A stretch of DNA of 64,000 nt from Sistotremastrum niveocremeum HHB9708. Its lineage: Eukaryota > Basidiomycota > Agaricomycetes > Sistotremastrales > Sistotremastraceae. Location of the stretch: the NCBI GenBank assembly GCA_001630475.1, contig KV419395.1:1-64000 (forward strand). The letters are read 5' to 3'. The position numbers and the translations under genes were made by a program. Shown in pieces: positions 46,510 to 55,940 of this stretch. Each line of letters starts with the position of its first letter. The stretch's first letter is position 1. Under the pieces are notes generated by a model that worked only from the letters and a program-made list of their open reading frames with translations, was not told the origin of the DNA and did not search any database.

Positions 46510-47904
46510 ATGGCCACCGAAGCCGAAGAAGCTGACTCGCAATCTCAATTCATCCCTTATTGGCGGCCTCAGACCAGACATAGGAACGCCCATTCGAAAT
46601 CGATCACCGTCGCTGAAGGCATCGATACATATGGCGTACGTTATGGTTGTACCGTGCTGAACGTAGTCCCTGATCTTGCATCGTCATAGGCGTTGAACCA
46701 ACATCCTTCTGAATATGGCGATTATTCAGTCGGAGTGCACGATGTCCAAGGATCTCGTGCCACCATGGAAGATGCTTACTCTTTCGTCGTCGATTTTGCG
46801 GGGATTCGCGGTCAGGGCTATTTCGCCATCTTCGACGGACACGCTGGACCAGAAGCTGCAGAGTGGTGTGGAAATCATTTCCACGAGCAGTTTCTCAAAG
46901 ACATCCAAGAATCCCCATCGCTTCCCATCCCTGACGTGCTCAACAAAACATTCCATTCCGTCGATAGCCATCTTTCCACTCTCTCCCAGACCAAAGGCTC
47001 ATCAAGCGGATGTACCGCAGTGACCGCGTTCCTCCGAGTAGAGGACGAGAATGGCCGGCAGGTCTTGACGCGTTCCGAATCACCAATCGAGGAAGAATCT
47101 ACTACCCCAGATGACGCGTCATCCGAGCATCAGGACGTGCCATCAGATAAATCGCAGTCAGGATCAGTAAAGAAGAAGAGTAGCGGAAGCAAAAAGATCA
47201 GGAACGCTGTTCGGTCAATAGTCTCCTCCGTATCGCGTTCCGCCTCGCCAACACACTCAACGTCGAATACTCCTAGATCTGCCTCACCTGTGTCGGCAGG
47301 TGCTGTGCAAGCTCAGGAACTGCATGCAGCACCTGGCTCCGCACCCCTTAGGCGTGTACTGTATACTGCCAATGCCGGCGACGCCCGAGCGGTGTTATGT
47401 CGGGCTGGGAAGGCAGTACGGTTAACCTACGATCATAAGGGTGCGGACCGCCAGGAAGCAAAACGGATCCAGGATGCAGGCGGTTTCGTGTTGAACAATC
47501 GAGTCAATGGTATGTTTACTTAAAGAAATGTGCTATCTTCCGAAAGCTAACGATTTGTTGTGTTGATAGGTGTTTTGGCTGTGACGCGGTCGCTCGGTGA
47601 TTCGTCAATGAAGGAGTTTGTCGTTGGATCGCCATACACCACTGAAACTGTGTTGGGTGACACCGACGAATTCCTGATTCTTGCTTGTGATGGGGTATGT
47701 AGTATTCAACATACATGTGGTGTTTTTAGATTCTAACCGATGATCCAGCTTTGGGACGTTGCTTCGGATCAGAAAGCTTGCGATCTTATCCGCGACGATC
47801 AGGATGCGGCACATGCTGCCCACGTTCTTACTCAATACGCCATCGATGAAGGCACTCGAGACAACGTCACCACGCTTGTCGTTCGTTTTAACAAGAGAAA
47901 GTAG
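46510..47904 (+). CDS. PP2C-family protein serine/threonine phosphatase
   Basis: Mg/Mn-dependent PPM-type phosphatase. Exons are 46510-46635, 46690-47509, 47570-47694 and 47749-47904, all joined in frame. Signature motifs appear in order: [34 protein letters not shown] (metal-binding Asp-Gly), [64 protein letters not shown] then [10 protein letters not shown], and [16 protein letters not shown] at the end. A Ser-rich basic insert of about 80 residues (with [19 protein letters not shown] and [19 protein letters not shown]) interrupts the domain between GCTAV and LYTANAGD; such a loop may be phosphoregulated. It is closest in outline to fungal Ptc1-type enzymes that dampen MAPK signalling, but the orthology is inferred. 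Confidence 0.88.
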
Positions 47905-48527
47905 ATGTAATTTGTATTTGCCACCTTCACTAAGCCGCTTATACCCTTGCGCCTCTTCTTCGAGTCTTACGTCGTATGGCTTCAGGTTCCCTGGGAACAA
48001 GTAATTAATTTACAGCGCGATGACTGTAGCTATATCGTTTCGTTACATCCTGTACTATTACCAACTTTATTGAATTGCTTGCGATTCTCCGCGTGAGTCG
48101 TTCATATTGGTAAGATCAGCACTAAGTGTAAGTGTATGCTATAGCATGAGTGGATTGAACAACTCTCGCTCTTTGTTGTTTTATGATTTTGTGCACCTGT
48201 CGTTGATTGAGTGAGCTCCGGATCCGAATAATGCCGAATTGCCGGACAACTCCGAAATTTTGACTCCGCTAACGTTCTCCTCAAGCCAGTCAACCAAGTC
48301 ATTAGTGCATTAGCCACCAACTCGCCAACTCGAGGATTGTGAGGCCAACTATCATTGCTACGACTGGTAAGTCTTGAACGACATTGCCATCACCATCATA
48401 TTCATGAATACGTATAGCTGGACATCGCCCAACGTCGCTCTCCGACTCCCCTTCTAATTGTCCGAGGCATCGCTTCATCGATCAAGGATTTAACGCAGAC
48501 CTAGGACCCTACTAGGACTCCAGAGTT
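47905..48527. other. Intergenic, no gene recognised
   Basis: About 620 bases between the PP2C stop and the F-box start. Short unsupported frames only. Confidence 0.45.
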
Positions 48528-50150
48528 ATGGCGTTAGAGAAGCTCGATCCAATCGTTGAGATCCACCCTGGCATCAACCTGGCCAGCCTCCCATCCGAGA
48601 TGGTCCTCCAAATATCCTCAGAGCTGGATGTCACAGCTGGTTTAAACGGACAACATCCTGAATTTGTCCGTAACCTCAAATTGACACACATGTGAGAAGG
48701 CATCTTAGATCTAGATTCGTCTGATTCATAATTTACTCTGTCCAGCTGCTCTTCGTGGCGCAAAATCCTTTACAGCTCTCCTCTATTCTGGTCACACATC
48801 GATCTTGGGTGGCCCGCTGAAGTTGTCGACCATTTCCTATTCAACAGCAAGCAATGTCCGTTGACAGTCGTTTCATGGGATCACGAGGCGTTGGGAGTAT
48901 TAATGCGCCGCACTGTCAGAACTGCATCGACGAAGATAGATGAATCTCGGACTCGCGCAGCCATCGACAACCTTCATAGAGTGCAAGTCTTGCGCTTCAA
49001 ACCTCCGTTTATTCGGACCGGTCGTCGCGATAGGCAATCATCGAATAGACTCGACATTTTCAACCCTAGTCGCACTATTCTATCGAATCCTGCGCCAATG
49101 TTGCAGGAATTATCCCTGTCAAACATTCACGAGGAACAGACGAACGGAAATCCATTCATGGCCCAGTTGCCGCAACTGAGACATTTGACCCTACATCGTT
49201 GTCCTGGTCTGCAGCCATATGCATTCCATGCACCAAAGCTTCTTTCTCTCAAAGTCCAGAGCGCAAAAGGCTTGTCGCTATCTACAATTCGCCTCGCCGT
49301 GGGAGCTTTCCCAGTGCTTCAATCTTTGACCTTGGAAGGCTATTTGCAACCGTTTGGTGGTCAACAGGCGTCTTTGATGGAAAGCCCTGTTTCCGCCCCC
49401 CGTTTACAGCATCTTACCATCCACCCCGTAGGAGGCACTGATCGACAGATCTCTGACTGGTTGCAAGCGATGTCTCTGCCAGAGATACGCACCGTGAACC
49501 TTTCATATCTGTCTACCACAAATAATACCTGCTTTCATGTGTTTCCAAAGACGGCTGACTTCATACGTCTCCTGGCTTCTATTATCGAAGTCCAGCTCAC
49601 GTTTGACAATTCTTCATTCAATCTCGGTCTCCTCTCCAACATCTCGAGGATCGGTACCTCTGCTGTCTCTGAACTTCTACAGTACAATGGCCTAAGGGAT
49701 CCACCGACCGCTTCATATCATCAAGCTCTCGCGGATTCTTTGGCCTCCATTCCGGTCGCTCTGAGCCCCTTGGCTCCCCTTGCGTTCAAAATCGTCATTG
49801 CTACTCCTCTCCCCGGGCCTCAATTCCCTGTAGCTGACACATGGGGTCAGCTTTTCGCTCTCTTGACAAAAGTTGAAGAACTTTCTGTCAAATCATATCT
49901 TAAAGTGGCTATAACACCTATCATACTTGCCCTGAACAGTCATACTTCTTGCCCGGCGTTACGAAGCCTCGAGTTCACCGGAATCCAAGTGGACGCAAAG
50001 AGTGTTCTCCCAATGGTCCGATCTCGCCAGAGCGCGGGAGTGGGGCTGAAGAAACTGTCCTTCAATGACTGCCAGGGCCTGGATGCTAGGACGTTGGCGG
50101 GGCTTGCAGCCTTGATCAAACCTACAGATACCGCGGATGTACCGAGTTGA
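48528..50150 (+). CDS. F-box protein with LRR-like C-terminal region
   Basis: Probable substrate receptor of an SCF ubiquitin ligase. ATG 48528 gives MALEKLDPIVEIHPGINLAS, and the F-box spans the first intron: LPSEMVLQISSELDV ... LKLTHI joins to CSSWRKILYSSPLFWSHIDL. The large second exon has irregular leucine-rich repeats (LQELSLSNIHEEQTNGNPF, LPQLRHLTLHRCPGLQPYAF, FPVLQSLTLEGYL) typical of basidiomycete F-box paralogs. It ends GLAALIKPTDTADVPS. Residue pattern and intron position are shared with the broken copy at 54900-57696. F-box genes are expanded in agarics, so no specific substrate is inferred. Confidence 0.75.
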
Positions 50151-50830
50151 AAACAGTATTCATGTTTACATTGTGTCTTGTTCATATAATTAATAATAAT
50201 TTCGAACCTCTACCAACTTTTGTCTCAATGATATCTCGGGGCCATTGCGCAATGCTAACATTGCTTGAGTCATTGGCTTTGTTTAGTAATCATCTGTGTG
50301 GCTAGTGAACGTGTCCTTTCCGCGTACTTCATCGTTCAATCAGACAGACAGTTTTTTGACATGAATATATTGGTCAGCGCTCAGCACAACCGGAAGCGCG
50401 CGGCTGACTCAGTGACTCACTCCAACTCCCCCCTCCCCACCACTCAGATCGCAATTGAAGGGAAAGACATCGGCCGCGCAACAGTCTACAAGGATTCCTG
50501 TTAGTTGGGACTCGAAGGCCGTCACTATTGTGTCCATAGGGCGAATCGAGTTCAGCTGACGAGATGATGTCCACTGAAAACAATAGCTTGACACTCTTTC
50601 GCCGCACAGACGCATCCAATGCTCAGTCCAAAGATACACCAATATTGTCTCAGAAGAATCTGTCCATCAGAATGCCGCTCGTTATAATCTTACCAACATC
50701 CCGTGCGACTTGGTTTTGGAAATATGCTCTCTACAGAGCCTCCTCCGCCTATCAGGCCTGCTTCAGGCAGGAGAGCGTAGAAGGATGGGAGGAGAGGTGG
50801 TGACGACAAGTCAACACCTCCGGCGCGAGG
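50151..50830. other. Intergenic, no gene recognised
   Basis: About 680 bases. Overlapping short frames on both strands (50374-50642 minus, 50564-50803 plus) have no motifs. Confidence 0.4.
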
Positions 50831-50872
50831 GTGGCGTGCCCGTCGGCTCACCGGGTGGGCCGGGCATGCCAC
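50831..50872. other. 12-bp stem hairpin
   Basis: Arms GTGGCGTGCCCG and CGGGCATGCCAC pair over 12 positions with one G-T wobble, around an 18-nt loop that can itself pair (GGCTCACC / GGTGGGCC). It is the first strong hairpin of the island to its right. Confidence 0.75.
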
Positions 50873-51009
50873 GCACTCACTAGCTCTCCAACCGTCGACA
50901 GTCCCGACAACGGAGATGGTCTGAGACATGCTCGCTTTCAATAGTACTCATCAATGTAAACAAATTATGTATATATATAACTCTCATGCACCCATCTCTC
51001 AAGTCAGAA

Positions 51010-51024
51010 GGGAGGGAGGGAGGG
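51010..51024 (+). other. G-quadruplex motif
   Basis: GGGAGGGAGGGAGGG has four G3 tracts with one-base loops. It lies immediately upstream of the 66-bp repeat that leads into the gap. Confidence 0.7.
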
Positions 51025-51028
51025 TTTT

Positions 51029-51094
51029 GAAATGAAAACATCTTTGATCTTGCAATAGCTGCCCGAGGTATGTAGCTGAGCGACAGCATGGCGC
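51029..51094. repeat. 66-bp direct repeat, left copy (runs into gap)
   Basis: Identical over 66 bases to 53004-53069 (starts GAAATGAAAACATC, ends GACAGCATGGCGC). The copy is cut by the Ns, so the true repeat is longer. The right copy continues to about 53116 and reads ...CTCTACATCA. TG near the start and CA near the end would suit a short LTR-like terminus, but no flanking target duplication was found and no coding region is seen, so the class is open. Confidence 0.75.
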
Positions 51095-51954
51095 NNNNNN
51101 NNNNNNNNNNNNNNNNNNNNNNNNNNNNNNNNNNNNNNNNNNNNNNNNNNNNNNNNNNNNNNNNNNNNNNNNNNNNNNNNNNNNNNNNNNNNNNNNNNNN
51201 NNNNNNNNNNNNNNNNNNNNNNNNNNNNNNNNNNNNNNNNNNNNNNNNNNNNNNNNNNNNNNNNNNNNNNNNNNNNNNNNNNNNNNNNNNNNNNNNNNNN
51301 NNNNNNNNNNNNNNNNNNNNNNNNNNNNNNNNNNNNNNNNNNNNNNNNNNNNNNNNNNNNNNNNNNNNNNNNNNNNNNNNNNNNNNNNNNNNNNNNNNNN
51401 NNNNNNNNNNNNNNNNNNNNNNNNNNNNNNNNNNNNNNNNNNNNNNNNNNNNNNNNNNNNNNNNNNNNNNNNNNNNNNNNNNNNNNNNNNNNNNNNNNNN
51501 NNNNNNNNNNNNNNNNNNNNNNNNNNNNNNNNNNNNNNNNNNNNNNNNNNNNNNNNNNNNNNNNNNNNNNNNNNNNNNNNNNNNNNNNNNNNNNNNNNNN
51601 NNNNNNNNNNNNNNNNNNNNNNNNNNNNNNNNNNNNNNNNNNNNNNNNNNNNNNNNNNNNNNNNNNNNNNNNNNNNNNNNNNNNNNNNNNNNNNNNNNNN
51701 NNNNNNNNNNNNNNNNNNNNNNNNNNNNNNNNNNNNNNNNNNNNNNNNNNNNNNNNNNNNNNNNNNNNNNNNNNNNNNNNNNNNNNNNNNNNNNNNNNNN
51801 NNNNNNNNNNNNNNNNNNNNNNNNNNNNNNNNNNNNNNNNNNNNNNNNNNNNNNNNNNNNNNNNNNNNNNNNNNNNNNNNNNNNNNNNNNNNNNNNNNNN
51901 NNNNNNNNNNNNNNNNNNNNNNNNNNNNNNNNNNNNNNNNNNNNNNNNNNNNNN
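51095..51954. other. Assembly gap (860 Ns)
   Basis: A run of N. The open frame across it is an artefact. The gap begins exactly where the 66-bp direct repeat ends, which suggests repeat-driven assembly failure. Confidence 0.99.
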
Positions 51955-51966
51955 AGATATATATCT

Positions 51967-52343
51967 GCCTTCAGGGAAAAACCCTTCTTCGGCTGACCGA
52001 GCCTCTCTCGCTCTCGCTCAGAACAATAACAAACATATGCCGTCAGGGTAAACCCTTCTTCGGCATTCTGAGCCTCTCTCGCTCAGAACGATATCAAATA
52101 TATGTGCCGTCAGGGAAACCCCTTCTTCGGCTGTCTGAGCCTCTCTCGCTGCAGACATGATTTGACGCTCTCGCCTTCAGGGTCTATCCCTTCTTCGGCT
52201 AACTCACTCATTAGAGGCAATATCCAGCGACAAGATCATCGTGCACGTCTAGATCGCCTTCAGATATGAAAAATCTTCTTCGGCGACCTCTTTCAAGGCA
52301 TCTTCGGCCATCTCTTGCCTTCAGGGTTTTACCCTCCTTCGGC
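51967..52343. repeat. Six-unit hairpin repeat array (GCC...GGC type)
   Basis: Hairpins lie at 51967-51993, 52039-52064, 52106-52131, 52173-52199, 52256-52284 and 52317-52343, spaced 61-83 nt. Each has an outer GCC/GGC pairing, TTC-rich internal sides, and an inner 4-bp stem. The inner stem is AGGG/CCCT in five units and AGAT/ATCT in unit 5, a compensatory double change. Linkers after units 1-3 carry a second hairpin, CTGAGC-loop-GCTCAG (perfect after unit 2). Structure is better conserved than sequence. No protein frame is evident. Confidence 0.8.
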
Positions 52344-52770
52344 TATACCTCACACGAGGTTTTCTTTGCAAGACATCTGTTGCATATTATTGTCCAGACG
52401 CCTGCGCGTCTCTATACTGGTTGCCAAGTTCAGGTTCTGAGTCACACGCAAGAGCAGACATCAAGATCAAGATAGTAAGAAAAGCATCATGTCATTGATC
52501 CTAGCATTTGTGTACATCAATAGCTTCCAAGTATGATCAATCTGAGAGACGAGACAAGAAGATCTGAAAACGCGTGTCGAACATGCGTCGACGCGTCGAG
52601 ACGATAGCCAAGCAAGAGCAGCGAAATCAACCATATATTTGGCAAACTCAGTAAATCTCCTCAGAGGGCGCATCGACCAGGCCATGTTTCGCTTCTGCGC
52701 CTAGGCGCCTACGAGCTCTGGTCGTTGCAAGTGTCTTCTAGTTATCGCGAGTTCTCTTTTGAATCTGGCG

Positions 52771-52872
52771 AGTAATCACGCCAAGTGATTACTGTAACCA
52801 GCAGCAAGGCCAGAGCCATACCACACCAAGTGGTATGAGCAGAGGCTGACGATAGACACCAAGTCTATCGTC
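52771..52872. other. Three perfect hairpins sharing an RCCAA loop
   Basis: Stem-loops lie at 52771-52793 (9-bp stem, arm AGTAATCAC, loop GCCAA), 52817-52837 (8-bp stem, arm CATACCAC, loop ACCAA) and 52848-52872 (10-bp stem, arm GACGATAGAC, loop ACCAA). All stems are perfect and close with AC...GT, yet the distal arms are unrelated in sequence. Constant loops on covarying stems are what a structured RNA or a protein-binding hairpin family would show. Confidence 0.8.
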
Positions 52873-53003
52873 GAGGAAATGCTGTTTGAGGTCGTGAGTC
52901 GCGACACGTGTCACTTCGCTCGGGCACAGCAACTGAGGTACCCGGCATGACAGGTCTGACAGTCTCCAGAATTTAGTTGACAGTCTAGTTGACAGTCATA
53001 TGA

Positions 53004-53116
53004 GAAATGAAAACATCTTTGATCTTGCAATAGCTGCCCGAGGTATGTAGCTGAGCGACAGCATGGCGCGAGAGCGCAAGGCCTGACTATATTATGTAAT
53101 CATCTTCTCTACATCA
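53004..53116. repeat. 66-bp direct repeat, right copy with extension
   Basis: 53004-53069 is identical to 51029-51094; the continuation to about 53116 is presumably shared with sequence hidden in the gap. Just downstream, GGACTCC TTC GGAGTCC (53144-53160) forms another perfect 7-bp hairpin. Confidence 0.75.
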
Positions 53117-53198
53117 CGCTCCGTTGCCGCTCTGTAGACTTCGGACTCCTTCGGAGTCCTCCAAATACCTTACCTGTGGCCTTGTAACCGATCAGGCT

Positions 53199-53430
53199 CT
53201 GTGCAGACGAACCAGGGGCCAAAAGCCCCAGGGGAAGCCCCACCAGGCATTGCACAAAGTCACGCCCCCTGGGGTTTTCGTACACGGCACCGTGATGAAA
53301 AGCACCAGCCACAGGGGCCAGAACCTGGGGCTTTAAGCAACCGAAAATGTCCGGAAAGCCCCAGGGATATATTAGTAGATTAGGGTGCCGCCATAGCAGA
53401 AAACCCCAGCCAGTGGGGTTTCATGTCATG
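53199..53430 (+). repeat. GGGGC-rich multi-hairpin repeat, copy 1
   Basis: Contains several GGGGC/GCCCC inverted pairs (GGGGCCAAAAGCCCC; CCCCAGCCAGTGGGG) and repeated CTGGGGTTTT motifs. It is related in inverted orientation to 54655-54880. A 27-nt block at its left (TGTGCAGACGAACCAGGGGC plus 7 nt) matches the other copy with four differences, and AAGCAACCGAAA is identical. Confidence 0.7.
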
Positions 53431-53630
53431 CTAGCGGTAGCTTTAAATACATTACAGAATGACTTAAATATTCTCGCACTGGGCTTTTCGAACATGTACA
53501 GAAGGGCATCGCATATAATATTACGCTTATATTACCTAATCGTACACGCCCGATGAATCCTACACTCTCGTCTGCATAGCACTCATCCCGTGCTGATCCT
53601 TCCCCTCCGGGATACCAATCCATCTTAAAC

Positions 53631-54497
53631 TCAAAAGCACCTCATCACTCCCTTTCTCGTTGTTGCATCCACTTCATGACTCGAAGTTTTGAAGCACGGG
53701 GGGATCCTGCTGTTGGCGAATTGAGCGAATTGAGCGAGGGATAGGATGTTCGAGTCTGTGTTCGAAGCTCTTAGTAAGAGGAGAGTGTATTGGTGCGCAT
53801 ATATGATACTCACCGAGCGTACAAACTTGATGAATGGAGCACGCCGTCAGTCCGTCCTCTTCTGCAATACTCCGCGTCTCCATCCCAAGCTCAACGAGAT
53901 CTCCTCCCGGATCTGTGAACGATACTTGGAATGAATTATTGTCTCGCATGGAATAAAAGAGGAAGACTCACCTCAGTAGCCAGATATTTCGGCTCGCCAT
54001 CTCAACATGCCATTTGTACCAAAACACTCCTGATCCAATTCCTTCGGTTTTGAGCTTGGCCTCATCTGCCAGTGTTCGGGCGCGGCAGTGTGGTGACGAC
54101 TGACTCGCGCATCCTCGGCGAACTGATGCTAGAGGAAAAGTGAGGTAAGTCTTGAAGATAGAAATCGACTCACCGTTTGGTCATCCGAGTCCTTCAATGA
54201 CCGGGATGGACGCGTTCGAACGAGCAGTGGGGACCGCACTGTATCCGTGGTGATTCGATGTCGTATTTTCGGTCGTTTCTTGTCGCTTTCCCTGAGTCCG
54301 TCAGTGGGCATCCAATCTGTTCTTAAGGTGCATCCAATTCTGTGTGGTGATGTCGACGTGATAGGAGGTAGAGAGAGAGCATGAAGACGCTGCGGGAGGT
54401 CGTCGTCGTTGAGGGCAAGGAGCGCAGGGAATAAGCGCCGAGTGAACTTTGGCGCTCCGATCGATCGCGATTGATCGGAGTGTAGATTATGCCTCAA
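53631..54497 (-). CDS. Possible multi-exon hypothetical gene
   Basis: Not recognised, and the model is tentative. Minus-strand frames separated by GTGAGT-type donors include a basic N-terminal exon (MRHNLHSDQSRSIGAPKFTR, ending ...SLKDSDDQT), an exon with LKTEGIGSGVFWYKWHVEMA, and an exon with SFTDPGGDLVELGMETRSIA followed by EEDGLTACSIHQVCTLG. The last two look like genuine conserved protein. The gene lies between the two inverted GGGGC-rich repeats, so it may be a captured or isolated fragment. Phase continuity through all exons was not fully established. Confidence 0.35.
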
Positions 54498-54654
54498 ATT
54501 ATTGCTAAGTGTCTTTCTTCCAAGTGGGCGTGCATTTGACTCCAGATATTACTGGGACAAGACAATTGGCGGTTCCAAATTACAACTTCTGAACACGAAA
54601 TCATATGTAGGAAGCTAATACAAGCGGCATACCGGGTTTAGGTTTGCATGCTTG

Positions 54655-54880
54655 ACACTGGGACGGAAAACCCCAGCTGGAGTGCACATCCCCTGGGGCT
54701 TTTCAATTGAGTCCTCAGGCGTGCAATCGCCATGGCAAAAAACCCCAGCCAGTGGGATGTCGATGTCCCGCCAAATTTGTTCCGGAAATGGCAGTGACAT
54801 CGAAGCACCGGCCATTGGGGCTTCTATCCCCGAAGCCCCAGTTTCGGTTGCTTTCGGCCCCTGGATCGTCCGCACAGTGC
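54655..54880 (-). repeat. GGGGC-rich multi-hairpin repeat, copy 2 (inverted)
   Basis: Inverted relative to copy 1 at 53199-53430, with the same CCCCAG / CTGGGG pairs and A-tract context (AAAAAACCCCAGCCAGTGGG). It ends about 30 bases before the surviving F-box gene sequence, so it probably marks the breakpoint that removed the first exon of that gene. Confidence 0.7.
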
Positions 54881-55940
54881 AGGTATACCATCGGGCCGAC
54901 TTTAGGTCACAGCTTGCCCTGACACATATGTACGAGCTTGTCTCGCGTTGAAGAAAAGTTCAGCTACTAAGTTCCTGTCATAGATGCCCCGCGTGGCACC
55001 GTATACTTCACGACTGCCCCTCGTTTTGGTCATATATCGACATTCAATGGCCAAGTGCGGTGATCGAACATTTCCAGACCTACAATTGCTATCATCCCTC
55101 GACGCTCGTATTTTGGCCAAATACTTTCACTCCCAATCCGCCGGCTCATCTATTACCTCCGACTGGTACTTTCATAGACGCTTTTCAAGGACTGAGAACC
55201 TTACTCCTGAAGACCCCACACATTCATCCGGTTCACCACGCGTCCGTAATAGACCCAGAGTTCAGAATTTCGGCAGAAGAGTTCACTCGATTCGCTCTAT
55301 CCAAACCTGCTCCCATCCTGCAAAAATTGTCGATATGCGATGTCAGACTCGATGCTGACGAGATTTCCGGTTTTCTTCTTTTGAAAGAACTACCTCGTCT
55401 TCAGTATCTGACCATCCGAAATTGTCTTCATTTCCATCTATCCCTCTTCTCTGCCCCAAATCTCATATATCTTGAGCTAGAAGCCGCTGAGCTGCAAGAT
55501 AGAAGGGTGCATATCCCCTTAACTTCTTTGGATCTCCAAACGATTTTGGAGTCGTTTCCATTACTTCGATATCTGTCGCTTGGGAACTACGATATGTCAT
55601 CGTTCGAGAGACAGCTCGAGAGGACCAATTCAAGGCTTGACCAGAAGCGAATGCTCTCCGCCGAGAAGCTGCGACACCTACGCCTAGAGCCTGCAAATGG
55701 TTTTGATCGAACGGTGCGCTGTTTCTTACGCACCGTCGCTCTACCTTCACTCGAGGCAATATCTTGCATTTACGGTCCATCAGCGCCAAACGATAGGTGG
55801 TTCGACATATTCTCCGATTGCCAACCATTCTCCCGAATACCCCCGTCCCCCCTAGAATTGACGATGTCGTTTCGTCGTATGGATGCTGGTTTCCAACTGA
55901 GCCTCCAACGCGTGTCCGGACGCTCTCAACTCGCAAATTT

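Noticed and set aside
51088-51996. A 302-codon plus-strand frame
   Set aside because: It consists almost wholly of Ns in the assembly gap.
51029-53116. A confirmed LTR element at the hairpin island
   Set aside because: The direct repeats are only about 66-115 bp visible, no target-site duplication or primer-binding site was found, and no element coding sequence is present; left as an unclassified repeat pair.
53166-53383. Plus-strand frames in the GGGGC-rich repeat, and the minus-strand frame 54615-54875, as a shared small protein (both contain QGPKA)
   Set aside because: The similarity follows from the repeat DNA itself; frames are short, hairpin-driven and not conserved in phase along their length.
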